Positions 55,905-64,000 of a stretch of DNA of 64,000 nucleotides are shown here, piece after piece. Each line of letters begins with the position of its first letter. The first letter of the stretch is position 1. Source of the DNA: Arthrobacter jinronghuae. Its GTDB lineage: Bacteria; Actinomycetota; Actinomycetes; Actinomycetales; Micrococcaceae. Below the pieces are notes generated by a model. It was not told the origin of the DNA. It did no database searches and saw only the letters and a program-made list of their open reading frames with translations. The translations under genes and the position numbers were made by a program. The DNA is taken from assembly GCF_025244825.1 (NCBI RefSeq), contig NZ_CP104263.1, forward strand, positions 372,001 through 436,000, given 5' to 3'.

Positions 55905-56900
55905 ATGTTTCAGCTAAAGCGCTTCAGCGTGGATTCACCAGCGGACTCAGCCGCTGATCACGAAGCAGGCGCGCAACTGGTCGCAGTATTGGGGGACAGT
56001 TGGGGAACAAGGGCTTGGGGGTCCAAATTGAATCGCGCCGAACGTAATGCAATGGTTGTGGAAAATCTGCCATTGGTTGGTTATCTCGTATCCGAAGTCT
56101 GCGCCAAGGCCACGCACCTGTCGCGTGACGACCTGGCCTCGGCTGGATCCATTGCCCTTATAACGTCTGCCGACTCCTTTGATCCGGAGCTGGGTGTTCC
56201 CTTCGGAGCTTATGCCCGCCGCCGCATCGTCGGCGCCTTTGCGGATGAAATGCGTTCCAACGACTGGGCCACGCGCTCGGCCCGCCGCCGGATCAAGGAA
56301 ACCCTTTCGGTCAAGGAAACCCTCACCGGCGCCCTGGGCCGCACACCCAATGTGGATGAGATTGCCTCCGCCCTGGGTGTGGACCGCACGGTGGCCCAAG
56401 ATGCACTGTCGGATGCTTCCCGCACGGTGTCCAGCCTGGACGAATCCGTGACGGATTTCCTGATCGCAGACATGCCGTCGCCCGAGGGGTCCCTCCTGGC
56501 CTCCGAACGCCTGAAGTACCTGCAGGCCGCCGTCGCGGCCCTGCCGGAAAAGATGCGGTATGTAGTGGAAGAGATTTACTTCCACGACCGCACGGTCAAG
56601 GAACTAGCCGAAGAGCTCGGCAGCACCCACTCGGCAGTGTCCCAGCAGCGGGCCGAAGCCGTCCGCCTCCTCCGTGACGGCCTGGGCACGCATTACTCCG
56701 ATACCAGTGCAGCCCCGGAACTGGTGTCCCGGATTGCCCCGGCCCGCCGCAACGCCTACCTCACCTCTGTGGGGGACCGCACCGCCGGCGGCATCACCCG
56801 GCACCATCTCGCCCCGGCCCTTCCCGGCGCGCAGGCCTTTGTTCCCGGGCTGATGGGTGTTCCGGGCCGTCCGGCGACTTTTAATCCGGCGGCGTCCTAG
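55905..56900 (+). CDS. fliA: Flagellar sigma factor FliA/WhiG (sigma-28)
   Basis: 331 residues. Region 2: RNAMVVENLPLVGYLVSEVCAKA, DDLASAGSIALITSADSFDPELGVPFGAYARRRIVGAFADEMRSNDW (about 45-120). Region 3: VDEIASALGVDRTVAQDAL (about 148-168). Region 4 helix-turn-helix: VAALPEKMRYVVEEIYFHDRTVKELAEELGSTHSAVSQQRAEAVRLL (about 205-252). A disordered C-terminal tail of about 70 residues is longer than in E. coli FliA (239). It should direct polymerase to the GCCGATAA promoters here. The ATG has no good ribosome site. Divergent from flgN. Confidence 0.93.
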   Translation: MFQLKRFSVDSPADSAADHEAGAQLVAVLGDSWGTRAWGSKLNRAERNAMVVENLPLVGYLVSEVCAKATHLSRDDLASAGSIALITSADSFDPELGVPFGAYARRRIVGAFADEMRSNDWATRSARRRIKETLSVKETLTGALGRTPNVDEIASALGVDRTVAQDALSDASRTVSSLDESVTDFLIADMPSPEGSLLASERLKYLQAAVAALPEKMRYVVEEIYFHDRTVKELAEELGSTHSAVSQQRAEAVRLLRDGLGTHYSDTSAAPELVSRIAPARRNAYLTSVGDRTAGGITRHHLAPALPGAQAFVPGLMGVPGRPATFNPAAS

Positions 56901-56949
56901 GGGTTCTGTGCCGGGACTAAAACTTTCTCAAATTACTTTTTGAAACTCC

Positions 56950-56976
56950 TAACACCCCTTGGTACTCCGCCGATAA
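56950..56976 (+). promoter_or_regulatory. Sigma-28 promoter of fliC
   Basis: -35 region TAACACCC (56950-56957), 11-base spacer, perfect -10 GCCGATAA (56969-56976), about 60 bases before the fliC ATG. Confidence 0.8.
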
Positions 56977-57036
56977 CTAGTGGTGTAGGCCCATGGATGG
57001 GCCTGCGAACACAGCCCACTCACGGAGGAATACATC

Positions 57037-57930
57037 ATGGGTTTCACAATCAACACCAACACCGCGGCAACCAACGCCTACCGCAACCTGAACATGAACC
57101 AGAATGCACAGGCCAAGTCCCTGGAGAAGCTTTCCAGCGGCCTGCGCATCAACCGTGCTGCCGATGACGCAGCCGGCCTGGCCATCTCGGAAGGCCTGAA
57201 GAACCAGGTCAGCGGCATGACTGTTGCCGCCCGCAACGCCCAGGACGGCATCAGCGTTATCCAGACCGCTGAAGGTGCCCTGACCGAGGTTCACTCCATC
57301 CTGAACCGCGTCCGTGATCTGGCTGTCCAGGCCGGTAACGATTCCAACAACGCGGACTCCCGTGCAGCGATCTCCACTGAGGTCAAGGCGCTGGGTGAAG
57401 AGTTGACCCGCATCGGCAACTCGACGAACTTCAACGGTATCGACCTGTTGAATTCGAAGGCTCCTGCGGCTGGCGGCGATGCAGTGCCCACGAAGCTGAC
57501 CTTCCAGATCGGTGCCGGCGGGGTGGCGGGCAACGATCAGATCGATGTGAACCTGGTTGACGTTGCGGCAATCGGCAAGGCTGTAACAGATCTTGCCGGC
57601 ACCCCTGCCGAAGGTGAAACTGCCGCAACCGGTGGCTTCGTCAGCGCCGCCAAGGCACTGGAAACCATCGCGGCTCTCGATGAGGACATCAAGACCATCT
57701 CCACCGCACGCTCGGAGCTGGGTGCTTCCCAGAACCGGCTGGAATCGGTCACGAAGTCCCTGAATGTTTCCATCGAGAACCTCTCCGCTGCCAAGTCCCG
57801 CATCACCGATACGGACATGGCTGTGGAAATGGCAAGCTTCACCCGCTCGCAGATCCTGTCCCAGGCCGGCACCGCAATGCTGGCCCAGGCCAACCAGATG
57901 AACAGCGGCGTGATGCAGCTCCTGCAGTAG
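57037..57930 (+). CDS. fliC: Flagellin
   Basis: 297-residue filament subunit. Conserved D0/D1 ends: INTNTAATNAYRNLNMNQNAQAKSLEKLSSGLRINRAADDAAGLAISEGLKNQVSG and NLSAAKSRITDTDMAVEMASFTRSQILSQAGTAMLAQANQMNSGVMQLLQ. The central part (about 140-215) is short, so the surface domain is small. Exported without a cleaved signal. GGAGGAA lies before the ATG and a sigma-28 promoter upstream. Single flagellin gene in the window, immediately before fliD. Confidence 0.98.
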   Translation: MGFTINTNTAATNAYRNLNMNQNAQAKSLEKLSSGLRINRAADDAAGLAISEGLKNQVSGMTVAARNAQDGISVIQTAEGALTEVHSILNRVRDLAVQAGNDSNNADSRAAISTEVKALGEELTRIGNSTNFNGIDLLNSKAPAAGGDAVPTKLTFQIGAGGVAGNDQIDVNLVDVAAIGKAVTDLAGTPAEGETAATGGFVSAAKALETIAALDEDIKTISTARSELGASQNRLESVTKSLNVSIENLSAAKSRITDTDMAVEMASFTRSQILSQAGTAMLAQANQMNSGVMQLLQ

Positions 57931-57970
57931 TAAATAAGCACCACCAGTAACACCGGCAGGTAAATGGCCG

Positions 57971-58017
57971 CTGGCGGCGGAGGCAGATGACTTGGACCTC
58001 ACAGCCTCCGCCGTCAG
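57971..58017 (+). other. Stem-loop between fliC and fliD
   Basis: 14-bp stem with one mismatch, CTGGCGGCGGAGGC / GCCTCCGCCGTCAG, and a 19-base loop; no T run. It may stop or slow readthrough from fliC, or protect its 3' end. Confidence 0.5.
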
Positions 58018-58086
58018 CCCAGTACCTGCCGTTCCCATGTCCGGGCCCGGCCCGATCAGCGCAGCACAAAAGCAGAAGGAGCAGGC

Positions 58087-59418
58087 ATGGCAGGCATAGA
58101 CGGCATCACCACCGGTACCGACACCACGGCCATGATTGCCCAGCTGATGGCGGTGGAAGCCCGCCCGCAGGCAATGCTGAAGCAAAAAGTCAGCTCCAGC
58201 CAGACCTTCGTCACCGCCCTGCAGAACCTCAATGCCAAGATCGCCTCCCTGGCGGAGACCGCCGGCAAGGTCGCCAAGCCCGCCGGAACCGATCTCTACT
58301 CTGCGACCGCATCCTCGGACAAAGTCACCGTCGTGACTAAACCGGGTGCCGCCGCAGGTGCCCTGGACATCCGCGTGGACCGGCTCGCCACTGCCCAGGT
58401 GTCCCTCTCCGGAGCCATGGCGGCGTGGCCGAACGGCGACGCCCTGTCCATCTCGGCGGACGGCACCATTACCGAATTCGACACCGCGGGCAAGAGCCTG
58501 GACGAGGTGATCAACACGGTCAATAAGGCCAACCTCGGCATCACTGCCGTGAAGATCGCTGCCGGCAGCGTCGACGGCGTAGCGCAGTACCGTATGCAGT
58601 TCACCGCCACGGCCACGGGCAGCGAGGGTGCGTTCAGCATCTCGCACAACGGCACTGACCTTGGCAATATCCGGCCCGCCCAGGATGCGCAGGTCACCCT
58701 GTGGGCCGGGGTTGCCGGTGCGGAAACTCTCATCACGTCCGCCACCAACACCTTCGCGGATCTGCTCCCCGGGGTCGATGTCTCGGTCAAGGAAGTCTCC
58801 GCCGCCCCGGTTACCGTCAGCGTGAACCGTGACGAAAAGGCCGTCACCGATGTCGCCGCGAAGCTCGTGGCCGGCCTGGTGGACGTCTTCAGCTACATCA
58901 ACCGAAACTCCGCGGTCAGCGTGTCCACCGCCGACGGCACCACCAAGGCCACCGGCGGCCAGTTCACCGGAGACTCGGGGGTGCGGGCGCTCAAGGACAC
59001 GATCATGCGCGCCGCCACGTCCCCGGTGGACGGACGGTCGCCGTCGGAAATCGGCATCATCATCACCAAGGACGGCACGGTGGAGTTCAACGCCGACAAG
59101 TTCGCCGCCGCCCTGAAGGCCGACCCGGAAAAAACCCAGGCCGCCCTGCAGACCATCGCCTCCCGGGTAGAGACCGCCGGCAAGGACATCTCGGACAAGT
59201 ACGAGGGCAGCATCACCCTGCGGATCAAGGGCCAGGAGAGCGAAGTCCGGTCCCTGAACACGCAGATTGCGGACTGGGACCGCCGGCTGTCATCCCGGCA
59301 GGCCACGCTGTCCCGGACCTGGTCCACCCTGGAAGTCACGCTCGGCAAGCTCAACAGCCAAATGGACTGGCTCACCTCCCAGCTGGATTCCTTCTCCGCC
59401 TCCTCGAGTAAGAAGTGA
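58087..59418 (+). CDS. fliD: Flagellar filament cap protein
   Basis: 443 residues. FliD N-terminal domain MAGIDGITTGTDTTAMIAQLMAVEARPQAMLKQKV (about 1-100) and C-terminal coiled coil with EGSITLRIKGQESEVRSLNTQIADWDRRLSSRQATLSRTWSTLEVTLGKLNSQMDWLTSQL. Exported; sits at the filament tip and folds incoming flagellin. AGAAGGAG is 6 bases before the ATG. Its stop overlaps the fliS GTG start by 4 bases. Confidence 0.95.
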   Translation: MAGIDGITTGTDTTAMIAQLMAVEARPQAMLKQKVSSSQTFVTALQNLNAKIASLAETAGKVAKPAGTDLYSATASSDKVTVVTKPGAAAGALDIRVDRLATAQVSLSGAMAAWPNGDALSISADGTITEFDTAGKSLDEVINTVNKANLGITAVKIAAGSVDGVAQYRMQFTATATGSEGAFSISHNGTDLGNIRPAQDAQVTLWAGVAGAETLITSATNTFADLLPGVDVSVKEVSAAPVTVSVNRDEKAVTDVAAKLVAGLVDVFSYINRNSAVSVSTADGTTKATGGQFTGDSGVRALKDTIMRAATSPVDGRSPSEIGIIITKDGTVEFNADKFAAALKADPEKTQAALQTIASRVETAGKDISDKYEGSITLRIKGQESEVRSLNTQIADWDRRLSSRQATLSRTWSTLEVTLGKLNSQMDWLTSQLDSFSASSSKK

Positions 59419-59858
59419 ACGTGAACTACTCAATGGCCGCCAAACGGGCCGAATACGCCCGCAACGCGGTAATGTCGGCCTCCCCGGCCCGCCTGCTGAC
59501 CATGCTTTATGACCGCCTCCTGCTGGACCTGACCCGTGCGGAAACCGCGCAGCAGCAGGCAGACTGGGCCGTGGCATCCGAGAACCTGATCCACGCTCAG
59601 GCCATCATCACCGAGCTGCTGGGCACCCTGAAGACAGACGTGTGGGACGGCGCGGAGAATCTGCAAGCGATCTACGCCTACTCGCTCTCCACCCTGGTGA
59701 GTGCCAACGTGGGCCGGAACGCGCAGCAGACCCGCGAATGCATCGACCTGCTGGAGCCGCTCCGGGTGGCCTGGCATGAAGCGGCGGGCCAGCTCCCTGC
59801 CGCCGGCGCAACGCCTGCCGCTGCCGGTATACCCGGAGGGGTACTCGGTGTCGGCTGA
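59415..59858 (+). CDS. fliS: Flagellin export chaperone FliS
   Basis: 147-residue four-helix protein. Family pattern RAEYARNAVMSASPARLLTMLYDRLLLDLTRAE, ASENLIHAQAIITELLGTLK and ENLQAIYAYSLSTLVSANV. It binds the C-terminal end of flagellin in the cytoplasm before export. GTG at 59415 overlaps fliD; a second GTG at 59421 has AGAAG 5 bases upstream and is possible. The Ala/Pro/Gly tail overlaps the next gene by 11 bases. Confidence 0.94.
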   Translation: MNVNYSMAAKRAEYARNAVMSASPARLLTMLYDRLLLDLTRAETAQQQADWAVASENLIHAQAIITELLGTLKTDVWDGAENLQAIYAYSLSTLVSANVGRNAQQTRECIDLLEPLRVAWHEAAGQLPAAGATPAAAGIPGGVLGVG

Positions 59859-60192
59859 ATCGGCAGAGCCCTACCGCAGCGACGAAGAGCTGGCCAATAT
59901 TGTGCTCTGGGAAACTGTCCTCACGCAGCTCGAAGACAACCTGGAGTCCTTCCTGGAAGGACAGTCCCTGACGCAACAGGCTCGCGACGTGGCGGCCGAC
60001 TGGGAACCGCCGGCGGAACTCGGCCCGCTCCCCGCGGAGCTCCTTACCCGTGCCCGGCTGCTGGCCAAGGCGCAGACCCGGGCATACGCCCAGCTGCGCA
60101 GCGAGTCGCGGACCAACCGGAAGCAGTCCCTGCTGATTCGCAGTGTCCCTGGCCCGGCGGCGTCGGCCGTTTATCTCGAAGTTGATGGCTAA
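59848..60192 (+). CDS. Unknown protein in the fliT position
   Basis: 114 residues from the GTG at 59848, which has GGAGGGG 7 bases upstream. Two helical stretches are visible: EELANIVLWETVLTQLEDNLESFLEGQ and AELLTRARLLAKAQTRAYAQLRSESRTNRK. No signal or membrane segment. I do not recognise a family. Placement directly after fliS, with an 11-base overlap, is where many bacteria keep FliT, the FliD chaperone, so a similar role is plausible but not shown by sequence. Confidence 0.8.
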   Translation: MSAESAEPYRSDEELANIVLWETVLTQLEDNLESFLEGQSLTQQARDVAADWEPPAELGPLPAELLTRARLLAKAQTRAYAQLRSESRTNRKQSLLIRSVPGPAASAVYLEVDG

Positions 60193-60270
60193 AAGCAGCT
60201 TAATCGGAAGACTGCTTACTTTTTCCATACCGCATACTTGCGGAAAACCAAAAAATTACGTGATTACAGC

Positions 60271-60297
60271 TTACGTACTCGTTAATTCGGCCGATAA
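60271..60297 (+). promoter_or_regulatory. Sigma-28-like promoter of the flgB operon
   Basis: -35 TTACGTAC (60271-60278), 11-base spacer, perfect -10 GCCGATAA (60290-60297), about 80 bases before flgB in an AT-rich gap. The -35 resembles that before flgN (TTACATTG). Confidence 0.7.
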
Positions 60298-60376
60298 CTA
60301 TTAATGAGCACGGATAGCTCATGAAAGAGGCCACGGATCGGCCGCACTGTCCCTTTAGCGAGAACTGGGTTTCACT

Positions 60377-60718
60377 GTGTTCGATTCCGTCTCCTCCATT
60401 GCGCTGCAAAGCGCCCTGGACGGTCTTGCCCTCCGTCAGCGGACCATCGCAAACAATATTGCGAATGTGAATACCCCCGGCTACCAGGCCCAGCGCGTTT
60501 CTTTCGAAGACGCCCTCGCTAAGTCGGTGAAAGCCGGCAACGGAGCAGTCGCCGCCACCACCTCGCGTTCACTTGAACCCACCCGCCTGGACGGCAGCAA
60601 CGTCAACCTGGACACCGAAACACTGTCCAATATCGACACTGTGCTGCGCTACCAGTTCGCCACCCAAGCCGTTGGCGGAGAAGCCAATTCCCTCCGCACG
60701 GCATTGAGGACCAACTAA
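60377..60718 (+). CDS. flgB: Flagellar basal-body rod protein FlgB
   Basis: 113 residues from a GTG. The rod signature ALRQRTIANNIANVNTPGYQAQRVSFEDAL-type stretch is at about 18-48, and the C-terminal helix YQFATQAVGGEANSLRTAL at the end. It forms the proximal rod. The ribosome site is weak. First gene of flgB-flgC-fliE-fliF-fliG; the stop overlaps the flgC ATG (TAATG). Confidence 0.94.
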   Translation: MFDSVSSIALQSALDGLALRQRTIANNIANVNTPGYQAQRVSFEDALAKSVKAGNGAVAATTSRSLEPTRLDGSNVNLDTETLSNIDTVLRYQFATQAVGGEANSLRTALRTN

Positions 60719-61110
60719 TGACTTTCGATGCCATCGGCATTGCCGCAACCGGACTCACCACGCACCGCAAGTGGCTGGATGCAGTTTCCGACAACCTGGC
60801 CAACGCCAACAATGTCTCCAGCACCGACGGTGCTGCTTTCCAGGCCCGCTACGTCGTAGCCCAGGAAGGCCGGGAAGGCACCGGAGTCCACGTCACAGGC
60901 GTGGAGTACGGCGACGCCGAGGGCCGGATGGTCTACCAGCCGGACCACGCCCTGGCCGATGCCGAAGGCTACGTCCGTTACCCGGACATTGACCTGTCGG
61001 AACAGATGGGCAACCTGATCCTTGCCCAGCGCGGCTACGAAGCAAATGCCGCCGTGGTTGACCGTGCCAAGAGCACATACGAAGCAGCACTGCAGATTGG
61101 ACGCTCCTAA
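60718..61110 (+). CDS. flgC: Flagellar basal-body rod protein FlgC
   Basis: 130 residues. MTFDAIGIAATGLTTHRKWLDAVSDNLANANNVSSTDGAAFQARYVV at the N terminus and YVRYPDIDLSEQMGNLILAQRGYEANAAVVDRAKSTYEAALQIGRS at the C terminus are standard FlgC. Exported rod component in the envelope. Overlaps flgB and fliE by one base each. Confidence 0.96.
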   Translation: MTFDAIGIAATGLTTHRKWLDAVSDNLANANNVSSTDGAAFQARYVVAQEGREGTGVHVTGVEYGDAEGRMVYQPDHALADAEGYVRYPDIDLSEQMGNLILAQRGYEANAAVVDRAKSTYEAALQIGRS

Positions 61111-61415
61111 TGCCCGTTCCCGCCATCGCTGCAGTCAGCAGCACCACGCCGACGGGGTACATGGAAGCCGTAAAGCCTGCCGTCTCCACTGACGGTTCCT
61201 CCTTTGCCACGCAGCTCACCGGAGCCGTGGACAACGTCACTGAACTGCAGGCCACGTCCAAGACACTCGCCGTGCAGGCCGTGACCGGCGACCTGGATGA
61301 CATCCATGCAGCCACCATCGCGTCCACCCGGGCCTCCGTCACCCTCGAACTTGTCGCCGGAGTGCGGAACAAGGGCGTTGACGCGTTCAACGAGATCATG
61401 CGGATGCAGGCCTGA
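61110..61415 (+). CDS. fliE: Flagellar hook-basal body protein FliE
   Basis: 101 residues. The C-terminal region TGDLDDIHAATIASTRASVTLELVAGVRNKGVDAFNEIMRMQ is the FliE signature, which links the MS ring to the rod. TAATG and TGATG one-base overlaps with its neighbours show tight coupling in the basal-body operon. Confidence 0.95.
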   Translation: MPVPAIAAVSSTTPTGYMEAVKPAVSTDGSSFATQLTGAVDNVTELQATSKTLAVQAVTGDLDDIHAATIASTRASVTLELVAGVRNKGVDAFNEIMRMQA

Positions 61416-63010
61416 TGCCCGGACCCATGAGCGCAATGACCGGCCGGCTGGGCAAGACGGTAGGCCAGTTCACCCTGGCACAGAAGACCATCGCCATTAT
61501 CGGTATCGCCGTGGTGGCCCTCGGCATTGCACTGCTTGCTTCCTGGCTGACCAAGCCGGCCTACACCCCGCTGTTCTCCGGCCTCGAAGCCACGGACGCC
61601 AACAGCATCGTGGAACAGCTCAAGACAGACGGCGTTCCCTACGAGGTTGCCAACGGCGGCGGCACCATCATGGTGCCGGAGGAGCACGTGTACGACCAGC
61701 GGCTCAAGGCCGCCGGTGCCGGCCTGCCGTCCGAATCCAGCGGCGGCTACTCGCTGCTGGACGAAATGGGAGTCACCTCCTCGGAATTCCAGCAGTCCGT
61801 AACCTACAAGCGGGCCTTGGAAGGCGAGATTGCCAAGACCGTAGGTGCCATCGACGGCGTGAAGAACGCCTCCGTGCAGCTGGCCATCCCCGAAGACACC
61901 GTGTTTGTCTCCGAAAAGGCAGATCCCACCGCCTCCGTGTTCGTGGAAACGCAGAACGGGACCACGCTCAGCTCGGACCAGGTCTCCGCCATTGTGCACC
62001 TGACCTCAGCCTCGGTTGACGGCATGCAGTCCACCGACGTGGCCGTTATCGATGCCACCGGCACCGTGCTTTCCGCAGTCGGAACCGGCACTACCGGTTC
62101 GGCTGACAAGCAGGCCACCGATTACGAGGAACGGGTCACCGCTTCCGTGCAGACCATGCTGGACCGCGTGGTGGGTCCCGGCAACGCCACAGTGGCCGTG
62201 GCCGCGGACATGAACTATGAATCCGCCAACCGGGTGGAAGAATCCTTCACCGCCCCGGAGGATACGCCGGCGCTGAACGAAGCCACCAGCACCGAGGAAT
62301 ACACCGGCGGTGCCAACGGCAGCGCCGCAGGCATCCTGGGCCCGGACAACATCGCCGTGCCCAACGGAGGAAGCGACGACGGTGCCTTCCGCTCCGAGAC
62401 GAGCACCAAGAACAACGCGGTGAACAAGGTGACCGAAACCCGGGACATCCCGGCCGGTTCCCTGAACCGCCAGACGGTCTCGGTGGCACTGAACACCAAC
62501 GCGGCCGCCGGATTGAACGTGGCAGACCTGGAAGCCCTGGTCGCCACCGCCGCCGGCATCAACGCAGAGCGCGGAGACGAGATCACGGTCGAAATGGTCT
62601 CCTTCAACGCGGACGGCGCTACCAGTGCGCAGGACGCCCTGGCCGGCGCGCAGGCAGAAGAAGAAGCCGAACGCCGCGCCCAGATGCTCCAGATGGGAAT
62701 CATCGTGGCCGGCATCGTCCTGCTGGTCATCCTGGCCCTGGTCGCGTACGCCATGCGCTCCCGCAGGCAGAACCGCGAAGCCATCGACATTGGTGAACTG
62801 CCGGAGCTGGATCCACTGGCGCCGGCCGCGGGCCTCACCATGCTGAGCGAACCCGCGCCGCTCGTCTCCACGGACACCGCCTCCATGCAGATTGTTGCTG
62901 CTGCCGTGGACCAGGACCGCAAGCGGGCCGAACTTGATGCCCTGGCAGCACAGGACCCGGTACGCACCGCTGACTACCTGCGCAACCTCATGGAGGACAC
63001 CCGAGCATGA
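61415..63010 (+). CDS. fliF: Flagellar MS-ring protein FliF
   Basis: 531 residues. N-terminal membrane helix TIAIIGIAVVALGIALLASWL (about 25-45), ring-building motifs YTPLFSGLEATDANSIVEQLKTDGVPYEV and EFQQSVTYKRALEGEIAKTVGAIDGVKNASVQLAIPE, a periplasmic-side beta collar, and the second membrane helix MGIIVAGIVLLVILALVAYAM (about 427-447). The cytoplasmic tail ends with DPVRTADYLRNLMED, the FliG-binding helix. ATGA overlap with fliG. Confidence 0.97.
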   Translation: MPGPMSAMTGRLGKTVGQFTLAQKTIAIIGIAVVALGIALLASWLTKPAYTPLFSGLEATDANSIVEQLKTDGVPYEVANGGGTIMVPEEHVYDQRLKAAGAGLPSESSGGYSLLDEMGVTSSEFQQSVTYKRALEGEIAKTVGAIDGVKNASVQLAIPEDTVFVSEKADPTASVFVETQNGTTLSSDQVSAIVHLTSASVDGMQSTDVAVIDATGTVLSAVGTGTTGSADKQATDYEERVTASVQTMLDRVVGPGNATVAVAADMNYESANRVEESFTAPEDTPALNEATSTEEYTGGANGSAAGILGPDNIAVPNGGSDDGAFRSETSTKNNAVNKVTETRDIPAGSLNRQTVSVALNTNAAAGLNVADLEALVATAAGINAERGDEITVEMVSFNADGATSAQDALAGAQAEEEAERRAQMLQMGIIVAGIVLLVILALVAYAMRSRRQNREAIDIGELPELDPLAPAAGLTMLSEPAPLVSTDTASMQIVAAAVDQDRKRAELDALAAQDPVRTADYLRNLMEDTRA

Positions 63011-64000
63011 CCGACGTTGCCACTGCCCCGGCCGGACTGCCCTTTGCCGCTGCCGCCAACGGGTCCTCCCTCGCCCTGAGCGCCGCCCTGGAGGATCCGG
63101 GATCGGACGAGCTGACCGGCACCCAGAAGGCTGCCATCATTTTGATGCAGCTGGAAACCTCCCGGGCCGCGGTGGTTATGCAGCAGTTCACCGAGGCCGA
63201 GGCGCAGGCCATCGCGGCCGAGATTGTCCGGCTTCGCCGGGTTGACTCTGCCGTGGCCGAGGACGCCATCAACGAGTTCTACGAAATGACCATTGAGGGC
63301 CGCCGCCGCGCCCACGGCGGCCGCGACGTCGCCATGGGACTGCTCGAAGCGTCCTTCGGTGTGGAGCGCGCCTCCGGCGTGATGGAACGCCTTGCCTCAT
63401 CGATGGCGGGCAAGTCCTTCGAATTCCTCGAAACCGCCGAGCCCAACCAGGTGATTTCACTGTTGGACGGTGAACTGCCGCAGACCATTGCCCTGGTGCT
63501 GGCGCATATGCGTCCCCAGCGTGCCTCCGCTGTTCTGACCGGTCTGAATTCAGAGCTGCGCACCGACGTCGCACAGGCCATTGCCACCATGGCCCGCGCC
63601 ACCCCGGAAGCCGTGCGCGTGGTCGCCGAAACGCTGCGGGCACGTGCCTCGGCGCTGGGCGCCGCCCGCGAGGCAACCGACGCGATCGGCGGCGTGCAGC
63701 CCCTGGTGGACATCATCAACCGCTCCGACGCAGTCACCGAACGTGCGCTGCTCGAAGCGCTCGAAGAACGTGATCCGGAGCTGGCCGAAGAAGTCCGCTC
63801 CCGGATGCTTACCTTCGGCGACCTGGTCAAGCTCGAACGCCGGGACGTGCAGCTGGTGCTGCGCGGCATCGACGTCGGCACCCTGGCCCTCGCCATGAAG
63901 GGCGCCTCCGAGGCGGTGCTGGACGCGATCCGCACCAACGTCTCCGAACGCAACCGCGAACTGCTCGACGACGAAATCAAGGTTTCCGGCCCCGCCCGCC
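63007..64000 (+). CDS. fliG: Flagellar motor switch protein FliG (3' truncated by window)
   Basis: 331 residues visible with no stop before the right edge. After about 35 polar residues comes TGTQKAAIILMQLETSRAAVVMQQFTEAEAQAIAAEIVRL (N domain binding FliF), then VISLLDGELPQTIALVLAHMRPQRASAVLTGL (middle EHPQ-type armadillo motif, here GELPQ) and MLTFGDLVKLERRDVQLVLRGIDVGTLALAMKGA (C domain facing the stator). Only the last few residues appear missing. It starts with an ATGA overlap on fliF. Confidence 0.96.
   Translation, partial: MTDVATAPAGLPFAAAANGSSLALSAALEDPGSDELTGTQKAAIILMQLETSRAAVVMQQFTEAEAQAIAAEIVRLRRVDSAVAEDAINEFYEMTIEGRRRAHGGRDVAMGLLEASFGVERASGVMERLASSMAGKSFEFLETAEPNQVISLLDGELPQTIALVLAHMRPQRASAVLTGLNSELRTDVAQAIATMARATPEAVRVVAETLRARASALGAAREATDAIGGVQPLVDIINRSDAVTERALLEALEERDPELAEEVRSRMLTFGDLVKLERRDVQLVLRGIDVGTLALAMKGASEAVLDAIRTNVSERNRELLDDEIKVSGPAR

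Overview
The window is about 64 kb of high-GC chromosomal DNA, most likely from a motile actinobacterium of the Micrococcaceae (Arthrobacter-like). The evidence is GTP-type PEP carboxykinase, a bacterial proteasome activator ending in GQYL, a GAF-ANTAR regulator, an actinobacterial-type RecQ with a phosphoribosyltransferase-like tail, GC-rich palindromic terminators and a compact flagellar locus. Genus is inference; no rRNA is present.

Region 1-15 kb is housekeeping: an acyltransferase (cut at the left edge) with cdsA, tRNA-Ser(CGA), a general-stress flavin protein, tadA, upp, an orphan winged-helix regulator with a long regulated leader, a SixA-type phosphatase, a YhgE/Pip membrane protein with a degenerate ABC ATPase, a flavoprotein disulfide reductase, a GAF-ANTAR protein, tRNA-Arg(ACG), pckG and a phosphomannomutase.

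Region 15-33 kb holds recQ, hydrolases, a dienoyl-CoA isomerase-like crotonase, aldo/keto reductase, acetyltransferase, tRNA-Ser(GCT), an S9 oligopeptidase, an FAD/NAD(P) protein, alcohol and aldehyde dehydrogenases, a lipoprotein and a membrane protein next to a PRC-barrel/DUF2382 stress protein.

Region 33-52.5 kb holds a 1654-residue secreted nuclease/5'-nucleotidase with three SLH-like repeats, a septum-formation-type lipoprotein, galT-galK, a MarR regulator divergent from a Baeyer-Villiger-type monooxygenase, a palindrome-dense intergenic region, an SMP-30-like lipoprotein, tRNA-Ser(TGA), a quinone oxidoreductase, cstA with its small YbdD partner, the proteasome activator gene with an unknown partner ORF, and an aldo/keto reductase.

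Region 52.5-64 kb is flagellar: flgN-flgK-flgL-fliW leftward, then fliA, fliC, fliD, fliS, an unknown ORF in the usual fliT position, and flgB-flgC-fliE-fliF-fliG rightward, running off the right edge. Three promoters with a GCCGATAA/G -10 box sit before flgN, fliC and flgB, so FliA encoded here probably drives filament and basal-body genes.

No CRISPR array, phage, transposase or integrase is visible. The least explained sequence is regulatory or structural: the palindromic block at 44921-45092, paired CRP/GlxR-like sites, several perfect palindromes in divergent promoters, and the leader between upp and the orphan regulator.
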